A stretch of 64,000 nt of DNA from Drosophila miranda (Eukaryota; Arthropoda; Insecta; Diptera; Drosophilidae): contig NC_046675.1 in NCBI RefSeq assembly GCF_003369915.1, forward strand, positions 14,942,001-15,006,000, in the 5' to 3' direction. The notes beneath the pieces are model-generated. The model saw only the letters and a program-made list of their open reading frames with translations, did no database searches and was not told the origin of the DNA. This document shows positions 1 to 9,608 of the stretch, piece by piece (the stretch's first letter is position 1; every line of letters begins with the position of its first letter). The position numbers and the translations under genes were made by a program.

Positions 1-2950
1 ATCGGACGGCAGAGTTGTGCTGACTGTACCTGCTGCTAGCGCTTGACAACAGCGAACAAAGATTGGCGACGCCAAAACTCTATTTACCTCTGCCTCGCAC
101 CGTCGTGCGGGGCCTTTCTTTTCGCTCAGGTTCTCTGATGTTTACCATAAGAAATAAAACCCCGAAACAGAGCCGAAAACAACGGCAGCAGAAGTATGAA
201 ATATGTTCGGAAGACGAGTAGCAACCGGCTTTACGTTATCAGGCAAACAACAACAGGGCGCATCGGTCTACTTGTTTTTCTGTTTTTTGCCAAAAAAAAC
301 TAAAGCTGACACGCCATAGGAATCTATTAATGTTATAGCTCTACAGCTATTAATGTATGTACATACATATATGTATGTATGTATGCTCGTGCTTATACAA
401 TCAGTGCGATAACTTATTTAGGGGCTCGATCGTGTGTAGCCACGTCTATAAGTAGGTCCATCCCCCCCATTGGCAACAGTCTCTCTCGTCGGCACAGTCT
501 CTCGGCTAGACCAAACCGGTCCTCGTCTGGTCAGCTGACCAGAATTGTGCGCCATATGATTGTTGAGTGCAAAACTTTTGCTAACGTGGGCTGTTGTTGC
601 CTCCGAAATTCTCTGCTAGTGGCCTCGACAACTGCCAAGATCTGCCCAAGTATTAGATTGGATAAGATACGGGACGGACGGTGATAGAGGCCGGAAATGA
701 CGCATAAATATTCTGTTATCATGAGTGCGGGCTGTACCCCCAGCAAAGTGTATTTTAGGAGGGAGCCTAACATTCGATTTCGTGACAAGTTAGTTTCTCA
801 ATTAGAGAAACTACAGGGAAATCTAACTAGTGGGAGGAACGAAGATCTATCTTGGAAACTCGGAAGCTTTAAAGGGAGTATCTACTGTATTGTATATATG
901 TATGTACATATGTATCTGTGTGAAGCCCACTTGAGTGGAACACGATTTGACACAAATTTGAATAAAAACTTGAGAGCAAAACTCTCAAGGAAGGTAAAGA
1001 GTAGAGGGGAGAACGTGTTTGTCAATAAGATAACTGCTAAATAGTCGAACGAAATGCTATTTACATGAGGCATTACGAGTACATGTGACATACATACTGC
1101 ACAGGCGATAGGGCAAACACTTTGGACACATTACCACATGCACTACTATCAGCAGAGTAGATGCCCTGTCCTGTCCCCCGTCTAAAGATTAGCTCAAAGT
1201 TCTAGAGCAGCAGCCTTCATCGATATGAAGGCCCTGCAATTACAAATAATGAAAGCAATAATGAAAGCCGCTGGCTGGGCCTGGGACACATCAATTGCCT
1301 ATTCAATGTGGTTCAACGACATGGAAAGTGCCAGAGAGAAACAGAGAGAGAGAGAGAGAGAGAGACCAGATCGAATCAGTTCCTACCAGTCTCGTATCCA
1401 CATTGGGTACATAAATGACTCATTCATCCATCATCGCGTCTCTCAGTTTGTATTTTTTTGGCACAACGTGACCATCACGTGAACAACAGACGCAGAGATC
1501 GACTCCTCCAGTCCAGACACCCTAAAAAGCTAACTCAAACCTGTTTTGGACAGACGTCAGACGACATGGAATACTCGCGAAATGAAACGAAATACAGGCA
1601 AAGCGCGGCATTAAAAAGCGAATTGAACCCCGAAATGTGTGCAGAATGTATTAAACAATTAAGAGTTAAATGGGAAGAGGCAGCAGCGTAAATTAACATT
1701 AATTAGAGCAGACATATGTATGTATGTATGGAGAATGCCAACATTAAATAGCCCCCACTAAAAGTCTATTCCCATTTGGTACTAACCAAATAAAATCAGA
1801 CTACTTTTAGCACCTCCGCAGCTGCATCTAAAATACGAGAGCGAGTATCGATGCCATATTTAAGTGAATCATTAACAAGACCTCGGCAAAAGTCCACCTG
1901 GAAACAAGCCGTTTACAGCAGACCACATGACCGACTACGGCAAATCGAAAACAAGATCATAAAGATCTTGGCAATAATAATACGAAACGGAACCGAAACT
2001 CTATTATGCTACACTGAATACGAGTAAGCGAGGAAAGAATCGTGGCAATAATCGTAAACAACAAATATTGTGCCTCGGCAAAGAATTTTTTGTGGGTTGT
2101 TTTCGTTTTCAACATTAAATTATATACATACTCTATATACATATATGTAGTCGGCAGTTTGCTGTCCAAGGTCAGATAAGATTCCCGTCAAGTATTTTTC
2201 ACTTTTTTTTTTTGGCAGCAAGCTAACAATTGATAAGCACTAAAATGCTGACAAAGTGATTCCATAATTATTTTACGAGTAAGTGGAACGCAAAATAAAG
2301 GTTTCTGCTTGACAACAAACCTATTTTTGGGGGGCGTTTTTCCCCCAACACTTGCACCACTGTACCAGTGGGCTTTTCTGCTGCGCTCTCATTTCAATTA
2401 GAAAGCAAAACAAAAAGCAACAGCAAAAAATCATTAAAAATAGAACCAGCCAGCCAGAGGAGAAAGAAACAGAAAAACAGCAAAAACATCAGAACAAGGC
2501 ATACAAAATTGGCCAAGCTCGAAAATAATAAACTGTGTGAAACAAAAAAGAGGAAGAGGAGGAACCTCCCTCCTCAATCGTTTAAGAAAAGACATCTGGC
2601 GATTTTGTACTCTGGGTGGGATTGGGATTCTATCCAAAGCGGTGGAGCACTTGAAGGGTTTAGAAATCAAATGGCAACACGTGTAACCATAAGAGAGAAT
2701 TGTCGAATAAGGGATTACTGTGTAATTAGGGGGCTGGGCTGGGGCCAATTCCAACGTAAACAAAGCAGAGACGGGAGTCGAGAGTGTGCGCGCGGAGTCC
2801 GGTTACATAATTTTGAGGACAGGCAAGACATAATCGCAGGAAGTTTAGTTCAAGAAAAATCGATTTTGCAACCAACAACAGTTGGCAAATCAATAGCGAA
2901 AGGAGTTTCCCAAAAAGTTTTTAGATTAGGATTCGAATTTGATAGTACTT
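1..2950. other. Non-coding stretch, probably Gdh intron 1
   Basis: No convincing coding exon is visible on either strand. The sequence is AT-rich with simple repeats, for example TATG repeats near 360-385 and 1720-1730 and a GA run near 1344-1366. Because Gdh exon 1 at 2953-3367 is on the minus strand and ends in a splice donor, the rest of Gdh should lie to the left. I therefore read this stretch as the large first intron, continuing beyond the window edge. The open frames here (for example 2368-3003) have no recognisable domain and poor coding character. Confidence 0.5.
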
Positions 2951-2952
2951 GC

Positions 2953-3367
2953 CTCCCTTGGTGGGCGTCTTGTGGGTGCTGTGCTGGGCACGGTAGCCGG
3001 TAATCATCTCGTAGTTTCCAGCATCGCGACGCAGGGGAAATGCAATCTCGATGATGTGGTCGCAGGGTTGCATAAGCATGAGAATACCCTTAACCTTCTG
3101 CTTCTTCTCGTCGCGGGTGAGCTTGCCCTTCATGTCATCGACCAGGCTCTCCTCGGCGATCTGGCAGCCGCGGTGGAAGAAGTACTCGACCATGTCGAAG
3201 AACCGCGGATCCTTGGCAGTGGGCACATCCTTGAGGCGATCGGGAATCTGGTGCTCGGTGGCATAGCCACGTGCCTGCAGCGCTGCCGTGGGCAGGGCCT
3301 TGACCAGGGTGGTCAACTCCTGCTGGCGCATAGCGCCCTGGCGGGCCAAACTCTTCAGGTGATACAT
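2953..3367 (-). CDS. Gdh: Glutamate dehydrogenase, mitochondrial, first coding exon (partial gene)
   Basis: This exon encodes about 138 N-terminal residues of mitochondrial glutamate dehydrogenase, which interconverts glutamate and 2-oxoglutarate plus ammonia. The ATG at 3367 opens a frame starting MYHLKSLARQGAMRQQ. That part is basic, lacks acids and looks like a mitochondrial presequence. It continues through the conserved DPRFFDMVEYFFHRGC and GYRAQHSTHKTPTKG segments typical of the family. The frame breaks exactly where the family continues with GIRY. There the sequence reads AAG GGA G|GCAAGT, which fits a GC splice donor (2952-2951) in phase 1. No later Gdh exon is visible leftwards, so the gene continues past the window edge, or this is an isolated exon. 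An upstream in-frame extension to 3445 exists but starts with a non-conserved segment, so I prefer 3367. A second, damaged copy lies at 6134-6290. Confidence 0.85.
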
Positions 3368-6128
3368 GGCAAAACACACACAAAACACCGCACTCGATTC
3401 TGGGTTACTTCTACTGCTCTGCTGTCTGCTGCTGGCTATATGCACAACAACGCTCTTGTCAAAACCACCGCCGCAATGAACGGTTTTGGCGATTTTCTCG
3501 GCATTTCTTTCATTTCAAACGGAGCTTTCTCTCTTTGAAAGCTTTGTTATGCGCAGCATTTGAAATTCTTACAAATATCGATAGCTTGTCCAGGGCTGGA
3601 CTACTTGTTGGTTTAAGCTTTTCGGGAAGTGCTGTATAGCTGTAAGCTTAGTTCAAACAAGTTCCCGCTTCCAACTAAAATTTAAACTTAAACAATTTCT
3701 AGTTGATCATCACAGCTCAGCGATAAGAAAAAATTGCAGCACATGGATATATATATATATATATACAGCAACGAGAGGATTATTAAGGCCTTAACTACTA
3801 TTAAAAGTGTGAGGTGTGTAATATCTATGCAGGCGGCTTATTTCGCCCTTCTAAGTTTGTTTTTCTTAGTAAGAAAGAAAATTTATTTTTGGTATCTGCT
3901 CGTTTGCCTCACTTCTTCCACTGGATTGCATTCATATCCATGCCACTCATTCACTTTCAAACTTAGGCGCGCAACTCTACTATCCAGTCGATAGTATCGA
4001 TAGCCGTTTGGTGGGATTTTCCTTTTGCAAGAACTTCCCTTCATATAAGTTTTATCTCTTGACATTTTTGGTTTAAACCATATTCTATAAACAATCAAAT
4101 TAAAGGATGCATTTAAAATTAGCTAATCTTGTACAAAATTGATTCATCAATCGGATAAAAGTATGCGCTCAAGGCTGAGATTCTTAGCTGCCTAGTAACC
4201 CTAAGCCAATATCAAAATCATGGAATATGATTTCTGATCTTGAACAGCTTGGGTTGGGTTACGCAACCCAATATTAGCAAATAGTCCATAGCTCATTATG
4301 AGATAGTGTCGCTTCTATTCTAAGACAAATCTGGAGTTTTTCTTTTATTTTTATATTTTTGATTTTTAAAATACAATTTATGCTCTCAGTTGCATCTTTT
4401 AAAATAAAAATCGCAAATAATTTTTTTTTTTTTTTAAATAATACAAAATAAGTGTGATTTCTCATTTTTTAAACTTATAGCAGTTACGGTCCCTGACAGA
4501 AAGAGTTCATAATACTGCGGCAAATGCTTTGCCGGGTCATATTTTTCCTGCATCTTTTATCCTCCACGATTTTAAAATGTCCTCTTCGAAGGCTTTGCAG
4601 TGTCTAGGATAGATTATATAATTATTATCTGCAAAATAGTCGGCAACAAGCGCAGCCCACAGGCGTATTTGCAGTGGGTGAAGTTTGTGCCGTGTTCTAT
4701 CTTCTCTATTTTCGAAACTTCATTGTTACCGCTTGTCTTCAATAACGCAAAGACACAGGGAATAGCCTTCCCTGACACCACCATCTTGGATAAGCTGAAG
4801 CATCATCATCTATGCCTGTTTCACTGTAGTCGTCGCCGTTTTTTTTTACACGTTTCCATTAGACAAAAAGAGGGGATCCCACCACGAAAAACTTCATATA
4901 CACCGGAACTAGCCCGGTACTAGTGCGAACTCGAAATATTAAATGGTACATAAATCTGCTGACGATCACTGCTCTCTTTGAAAGCTCGCGTTTCGAACTA
5001 TTTGAACATACAAGTATCGATATCTATGCAGATGCAGTGTTGAAAAACTTTAGTTCTGTTCACAAAAGAACCAGCTCCCAGCTAGAATAAAAATATTGAG
5101 TAATAAAACCATTTTATATACACTTAAAATAAAGAAAATCTTGGGGTCTATATTTGATTTATATTATTAGAAAGAAGCTTATGCGTGTATTGTGTTGTTC
5201 CGCTCATGGTAGATACTGCTAAGTGATGACCGTATGAAGGCGTCACCACTCTCCACGAAACCGTCCATATGTGTCCATAAGAACCAGAATGTGAGGGTGA
5301 AGAACAGCACCTTGCTGACACAGTCTAGGATGTAGAAGCGCCGCAACACTTTGCGGGCATACGGGAGAGTGGACGGGCTCTCTCTTAGAATGTAGGTGCG
5401 CATGCCCATGATGTAGGTGCTGATGTAGGTCTCCCAATTGAGCTGTCCCACAGAGGTGTCGAACATTTCCTCGTCTATAGCATTCAGCTGGCTGCTCATT
5501 TCCTGGAATTTCTCGTTCTGAAATTCCCAGTCTTTCGTTGTGTAGTACTGCAGTAGCTTCAGACCCATCGACACCTTGCGCTGCACATTCACCAAGCTGC
5601 AAAAAGGTAATGCTTGACATGATAGTGGATTTATGGAGTCAGTAACTTACAAGGGCTTCTGGCCAGAGATCAGCATCAAAAAGTCAATAAAATAGGCAGG
5701 AAGATAGTGAAAGAATATCACGCAGAACAGGTGATGGTAATAGTTCTTCTTGATGGATCCTCCGGGAGTCTCGTAGAAGAAGCGACGACCCGTCTCAATG
5801 CTGTCGCCCCACGACGTCAGGGCCTTTTTGGAGATGCATAGGTTGCAGAACTGCACCTCGTTTCGTTTGCTGGGCGCCTTCTCCTGGCTGCTAGCCTTGG
5901 CGCGCTGATATCCACACAAGATCAACCCGTTGATGGCCTTGTCTACAGGTATCACTGTGGAGGAGTACAGCGGATTGCAGTGCATCGATCGTATCACACC
6001 TCGGGCGGCACCAATCATCAGGCCAGTGGGTCCGGTAACGCCCTCAATCCATCCTGGCAGTGGTTCGCTAATGGCCGCCGTTACTGCAAATGCAATGGAG
6101 CATGCACAATTTAATAAAGCAATTAACA
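3210..6128. repeat. Tandem duplication, copy A (Gdh 5' end to FAR 3' end)
   Basis: This stretch matches 6133-11786 almost base for base in two blocks. 3210-3863 matches 6133-6784 (Gdh exon 1 and upstream), and about 4158-6128 matches about 9803-11786 (FAR 3' exons). Between the blocks copy A has about 295 bases, whereas copy B has about 3 kb of other DNA. Copy A keeps the intact Gdh exon but only FAR exons 4 and 5. The right end is a clean breakpoint: FAR intron sequence stops at 6128, four extra bases (TTGC) follow, and Gdh exon sequence starts at 6133. Few substitutions separate the copies, so the event looks recent. Confidence 0.9.
3576..3583. promoter_or_regulatory. DRE-like TATCGATA site upstream of Gdh
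   Basis: A perfect palindromic TATCGATA lies about 210 bases upstream of the Gdh start codon. This is the DREF/BEAF-type element common at Drosophila housekeeping promoters. A second copy sits at 3995-4002, and the duplicate of the first is at 6499-6506. The promoter role is inferred from motif and position only. Confidence 0.45.
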
Positions 6129-6129
6129 T
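5179..6129 (-). pseudogene. Headless fatty acyl-CoA reductase copy; possible chimeric gene
   Basis: Two FAR exons are present (5651-6083 and 5179-5596), nearly identical to exons 4 and 5 of the complete gene at 10813-14087. The NAD(P)-binding TGATGFMG motif and the YxxxK active site are missing, so reductase activity is not expected. Both exons remain open and the splice sites are kept. Exon 4 has an in-frame loss of 24 bases (eight residues). At the breakpoint an ATG is created at 6129-6127, whose last two bases come from the FAR intron and whose first comes from the filler. Read without splicing through the old intron end, it is in frame with exon 4. It would give a 298-residue protein starting [15 protein letters not shown], which resembles a signal peptide or membrane anchor. 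The copied Gdh upstream region lies immediately upstream on the same strand and could drive it. I call it a pseudogene by default; a new chimeric gene is possible. Confidence 0.75.
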
Positions 6130-6133
6130 TGCT

Positions 6134-6290
6134 CCTTGGCAGTGGGCACATCCTTGAGGCGATCGGGAATCTGGTGCTCGGTGGCATAGCCACGTGCCTG
6201 CAGCGCTGCCGTGGGCAGGGCCTTGACCAGGGTGGTCAACTCCTGCTAGCGCATAGCGCCCTGGCGGGCCAAACTCTTCAGGTGATACAT
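6134..6290 (-). pseudogene. Truncated Gdh exon 1 copy with premature stop
   Basis: This is the duplicate of the first part of Gdh exon 1, starting at the equivalent ATG (6290). After MYHLKSLARQGAMR the next codon is TAG (6248-6246) where the intact copy has CAG, so translation would stop after 14 residues. The exon is also cut at 6133 by the duplication breakpoint and runs into FAR intron sequence. It cannot make glutamate dehydrogenase. Its upstream region (6291-6784), including a TATCGATA site, is well preserved and may still act as a promoter. Confidence 0.9.
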
Positions 6291-6784
6291 GGCAAAACAC
6301 ACACAAAACACCGCACTCGATTCTGGGTTACTTCTACTGCTCTGCTGTCTGCTGCTGGCTATATGCACAACAACGCTCTTGTCAAAACCACCGCCGCAAT
6401 GACCGGTTTTGGCGATTTTCTCGGCATTTCTTTCATTTCAAACGGAGCTTTCTCTCTTTGAAAGCTTTGTTATGCGCAGCATTTGAAATTCTTACAAATA
6501 TCGATAGCTTGTCCAGGGCTGGACTACTTGTTGGTTTAAGCTTTTCGGGAAGTGCTGTATAGCTGTAAGCTTAGTTCAAACAAGTTCCCGCTTCCAACTA
6601 AAATTTAAACTTAAACAATTTCTAGTTGATCATCACAGCTCAGCGATAAGAAAAAATTGCAGCACATGGATATATATATATATATACAGCAACGAGAGGA
6701 TTATTAAGGCCTTAACTACTATTAAAAGTGTAAGGTGTGTAATATCTATGCAGGCGGCTTATTTCGCCCTTCTAAGTTTGTTTT

Positions 6785-7856
6785 TATACCCGATACTCAA
6801 AATGAGTCTTGGGGTATATTAGATTTGTGGTAAAAGTGGATGTGTGTAACGTCCAGAAGGAATCGTTTCCGACCCCATAAAGTATATAAATTCTTGATCA
6901 GCATCAATAGCCGAGTCGATTGGGCCCTGTCTGTCTGTCTGTCTGTCCGTCTGTCCGTCTGTCCGTCTGTCCGTCCGTCCGTCTGTCCGTCCCCTTCAGC
7001 GCCTAGTGCTCAAAGACTATGAGAGCTAGAGCAACGATGTTTTGGACCCAGACTTCTGTGATATGTCACTGCTACAAAAATATTTCAAAACTTCGCCCCG
7101 CCCACTTCCGCCCCCACAAAGGACGAAAATCTGTGGCATCCACAATTTTAAAGATATGAGAAAACCAAAAACGTAGAATTGTAGAGAATGACCATATCTT
7201 TATGACTGCGGAATCTGAATTGGATCGTATTATTATTATAGCCAGCATCAAGAAAACAATTTCATTTTTTCTCGCCCTGTCTCTCTAACACACACGTAGC
7301 ATAGGCGGCTTTGCTTAGAGTAAAACATTAGCGCCTAGATCTCAGAGACTACAAAAGCTAGAGCAACCAAATTTGGTATCCACACTCCTAATATATCGGA
7401 CCGAGACGAGTTTGTTTCAAAATTTCGCCACACCCCCTTCCGCCCCCGCAAAGGGGGGATATTCAAAAATCTCAGAGACTATTAAGGCTAGAGTAACCAA
7501 ATTTGGTATCCGCACTCCTGTTAGATCTTACTATAAAACGTGTATCTCAAAATTTCGCCCCACCCCCTTCCACCCACACAAAGGACGAAAATCTGTTGCA
7601 TACACAATATTGCACATTCGAGAAAACTAAAAACGCAGAATCATAGATAATGACCATATCTATCAGATTGCTGAATCGGGATCAGATCAGATCATTTTTA
7701 TAGCCAATAGGAACAAATCAATTTGCAGTGGCTACGCAGCGCCCGACGTCACGCTCAGACTGATTTTCTGTCTCTCTCGCACGCACTCTTTGTCGTGTGT
7801 TTCAATATTAGCGGCGTCTGCCGCAGGAGAGCCATACTGACTTAGTATCGGGTATA
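6785..7856. mobile_element. Non-autonomous element with 13-bp inverted ends and (GTCY)n tract
   Basis: The insertion starts at 6785 with TATACCCGATACT and ends at 7856 with the exact reverse complement AGTATCGGGTATA. Copy A of the duplication lacks it. Inside, a CTGTCTGTCTGTCCGTC-type tract runs from about 6929 to 6994. The motif 'AAAGGACGAAAATCTGT...ACAAT' occurs near 7120 and 7580, and 'AGAGACTA...GCTAGAG..ACCAAATTTGGTATCC' occurs near 7345 and 7475, so the body is internally repetitive. No transposase frame is present. The (GTCY)n core recalls the mini-me/DINE-1 type and obscura-group short interspersed elements. That assignment is from memory; the ends are seen directly. The true end may extend a few tens of bases past 7856. 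Confidence 0.75.
6929..6994. repeat. (GTCT/GTCC)n microsatellite inside the element
   Basis: A run of GTCT and GTCC units lies directly after the conserved-looking 'CATCAATAGCCGAGTCGATT' block. This layout is characteristic of dipteran elements that carry a proto-microsatellite. Confidence 0.8.
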
Positions 7857-8315
7857 ACCGTAGAGCTGCGGTGTCCGCAGCAACTCACAACGTTCCACCT
7901 CGTTTTTTTTGGCGCAATGCGTGCCATAATCCAAATCCAAATGTCAGAAGGTGAATACGTAATATTACGTATACGCGCCCCGCCTTTATAAATACTGAAT
8001 GGGACTGGCCAGGGTACGTCTGAGAAGGTGTTGGACCCGGGGGGACAGGGACTGGGACAGATGCCACCGTTCACAGACAATTAGAGGCTCCTAACTGCGC
8101 GTCGATCCGATTTAATTGCCTGGCGATGCAGCCGCTGCGATTAATTGCACAACCATGGGATTGAAGCAAAAAGAATCAATTGCTGAATATTTAAGCACTT
8201 GGCATAACCATATATCCCTGGATGAGGGAAAGGCATAACAGGCTTTAGGTTTTTGGGTCCCTAAAAGTGCCCTCAAAAATACTTTTAATTAGAAATTCAA
8301 CAAATTGTGGGTTCA

Positions 8316-8358
<43 letters not shown>

Positions 8359-8360
8359 CT
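8316..8360. repeat. (GGCTCT)n minisatellite
   Basis: About seven tandem copies of the hexamer GGCTCT. Confidence 0.9.
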
Positions 8361-8780
8361 GACACGCCATCGTATTTTGCATAACATTTTGAGTTATGTC
8401 TAATGTCAACGTACTTCCACTCTGCCACGTGGCGGCTGGGGGTGGGTGGCCCTAGCCGGCCGGCGAGCGCAACAACAAATTGGTCAGAATGTGCTGCACA
8501 AGGACAACAGAAGAAACAAAAGCCAAAAGTCAGCGGCAAAGGAAACAAAAAACACACACAAAAAAGCGCAGAAGGACTCAGAGGCAATGCGTGGAAATGA
8601 ACGGTAAACGGAGTACAGTTTAGCTCTTTTTTGGGTGGGGGGGGGTGGTGCCCCACTCCTCTCCAGTTTTAAGGGACATGCAACTGGCCACAATTCTGCG
8701 TGCTTAGGGGCCGAAAAAGCAGGGGACAGGCCACGTTGAAATGTAAATGAATTGCACTAAATGCGAGGACATACGCAGCA

Positions 8781-8782
<2 letters not shown>

Positions 8783-8821
<39 letters not shown>
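8783..8821. repeat. (CA)n microsatellite
   Basis: An uninterrupted run of about 19 CA dinucleotides. Confidence 0.95.
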
Positions 8822-8823
<2 letters not shown>

Positions 8824-8990
8824 TGAGTGGGACAATTCTAAGTAGGCGGCAGTGCTGACAGGCTTGGGGTCACGAGGGGTATAACGATTTTGATCAGCTG
8901 TTTGCCACACAACAAATACTCTCCAGTTTGGATTTGCCTCTGTGAAATTTTTTGTCAAATATATAGTCTCCAATTATTTGTCTCTCTACC

Positions 8991-9578
8991 ATGTCGGAGC
9001 CAACGAGCCACGTGCTGCCGCTCCACAGGGTCATCATGCTGGGCGGCGAGGGCGTGGGCAAGTCCGCCCTCACGCTGCAGTTCATGTACAACGAGTACGA
9101 CGACGAGTACAAGCCCACCAAGGCGGACATCTACAGGAAGACCCTCCAGCTGGACGGCGAGCAGGTGCAGATCGACATCCTGGACACTGCCGGCCAGAAG
9201 GTGAATGTCGTGATCAGAGACAGCTACTATCACCGGGCCGATGGCTTCCTCTGCGTCTTCTCGATCGCCGACGAGGGCAGCTTTCAGGCCACCCAGGCAG
9301 CCAGGGACCTTGTCCTGCGGCTAAGGAAGGACGAGAGCGTGCCCTTCCTGCTGGTGGGCAACAAGAGCGACTTGCAGGAGGAGCGCCAGGTGCCGCTGAG
9401 CGAGTGCCAGGCGATGGCTCACAAGTGGGGCGTCACCTATGTGGAGACCTCGGCCAAGTTCCACCAAAATGTGCATCTGGTATTCTACGATTTGATGCGG
9501 CAAATAGCCTCGCGAAAGGCCACAAACGGTGGCAGAAAGTGCAAGAAAAGGTTCTGCCATGCCTGTGCCATTCTTTAG
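8991..9578 (+). CDS. Intronless Ral-like small GTPase (probable retrogene)
   Basis: This is a 195-residue single-exon gene that closely follows the Ral branch of the Ras family (LTLQFMYNEY, PTKAD, VQIDILDTAGQ, GFLCVFSI, SFQATQ, PFLLVGNKSD, VPLSECQ, ETSAK). Nucleotide-binding motifs are present: a P-loop at residues 18-25, switch I Thr43, DTAGQ at 65-69, NKSD at 124-127, and a CAIL prenylation box at the end. The terminal Leu favours geranylgeranyl. The P-loop reads GGEGVGKS, so Glu20 stands where Ras has Gly12. The residues after the catalytic Gln (KVNVV) also differ from the usual ED/AAI pattern. From memory the parental Rala gene is X-linked and has introns, so this is probably a diverged retrocopy. 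The frame is intact with strong GC-ending codon bias, which argues for a functional gene. It lies in the insert present only in copy B. Confidence 0.9.
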   Translation: MSEPTSHVLPLHRVIMLGGEGVGKSALTLQFMYNEYDDEYKPTKADIYRKTLQLDGEQVQIDILDTAGQKVNVVIRDSYYHRADGFLCVFSIADEGSFQATQAARDLVLRLRKDESVPFLLVGNKSDLQEERQVPLSECQAMAHKWGVTYVETSAKFHQNVHLVFYDLMRQIASRKATNGGRKCKKRFCHACAIL

Positions 9579-9602
9579 GGCGTGAAAGGGTTTTAGTTTT
9601 GC

Positions 9603-9608
9603 AATAAA
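9603..9608 (+). terminator. Polyadenylation signal of the Ral-like gene
   Basis: AATAAA lies 25 bases after the stop codon, suggesting a very short 3' UTR. Confidence 0.55.

Larger units (their letters stand above)
7857..8990. other. Non-coding spacer with microsatellites, unique to copy B
   Basis: No gene is recognised between the element and the Ral-like gene. It holds a (GGCTCT)n tract at 8316-8360, a (CA)n run at 8783-8821 and A-rich sequence near 8510-8570. None of it matches copy A of the duplication, so it arrived with the insertion or was lost from copy A. The bases just before 8991 may be the 5' leader of the Ral-like gene. Confidence 0.6.

Noticed and set aside
2368..3003. A 211-codon plus-strand frame left of Gdh exon 1
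   Set aside because: Lys/Arg-rich from an A-rich stretch, overlaps the Gdh exon on the other strand, and has no recognisable domain.
3135..3383. A second-frame protein (MCVFCHVSPEEFG) over Gdh exon 1
   Set aside because: It starts at TTG and is an alternative frame of a well-conserved coding exon.
5647..6306. A 219-codon minus-strand frame running from the Gdh copy into FAR, beginning MCVFCHVSPEE
   Set aside because: Its first codon is TTG, not ATG, and its first part is the wrong frame of Gdh. Only the part from the junction ATG at 6129 is considered.
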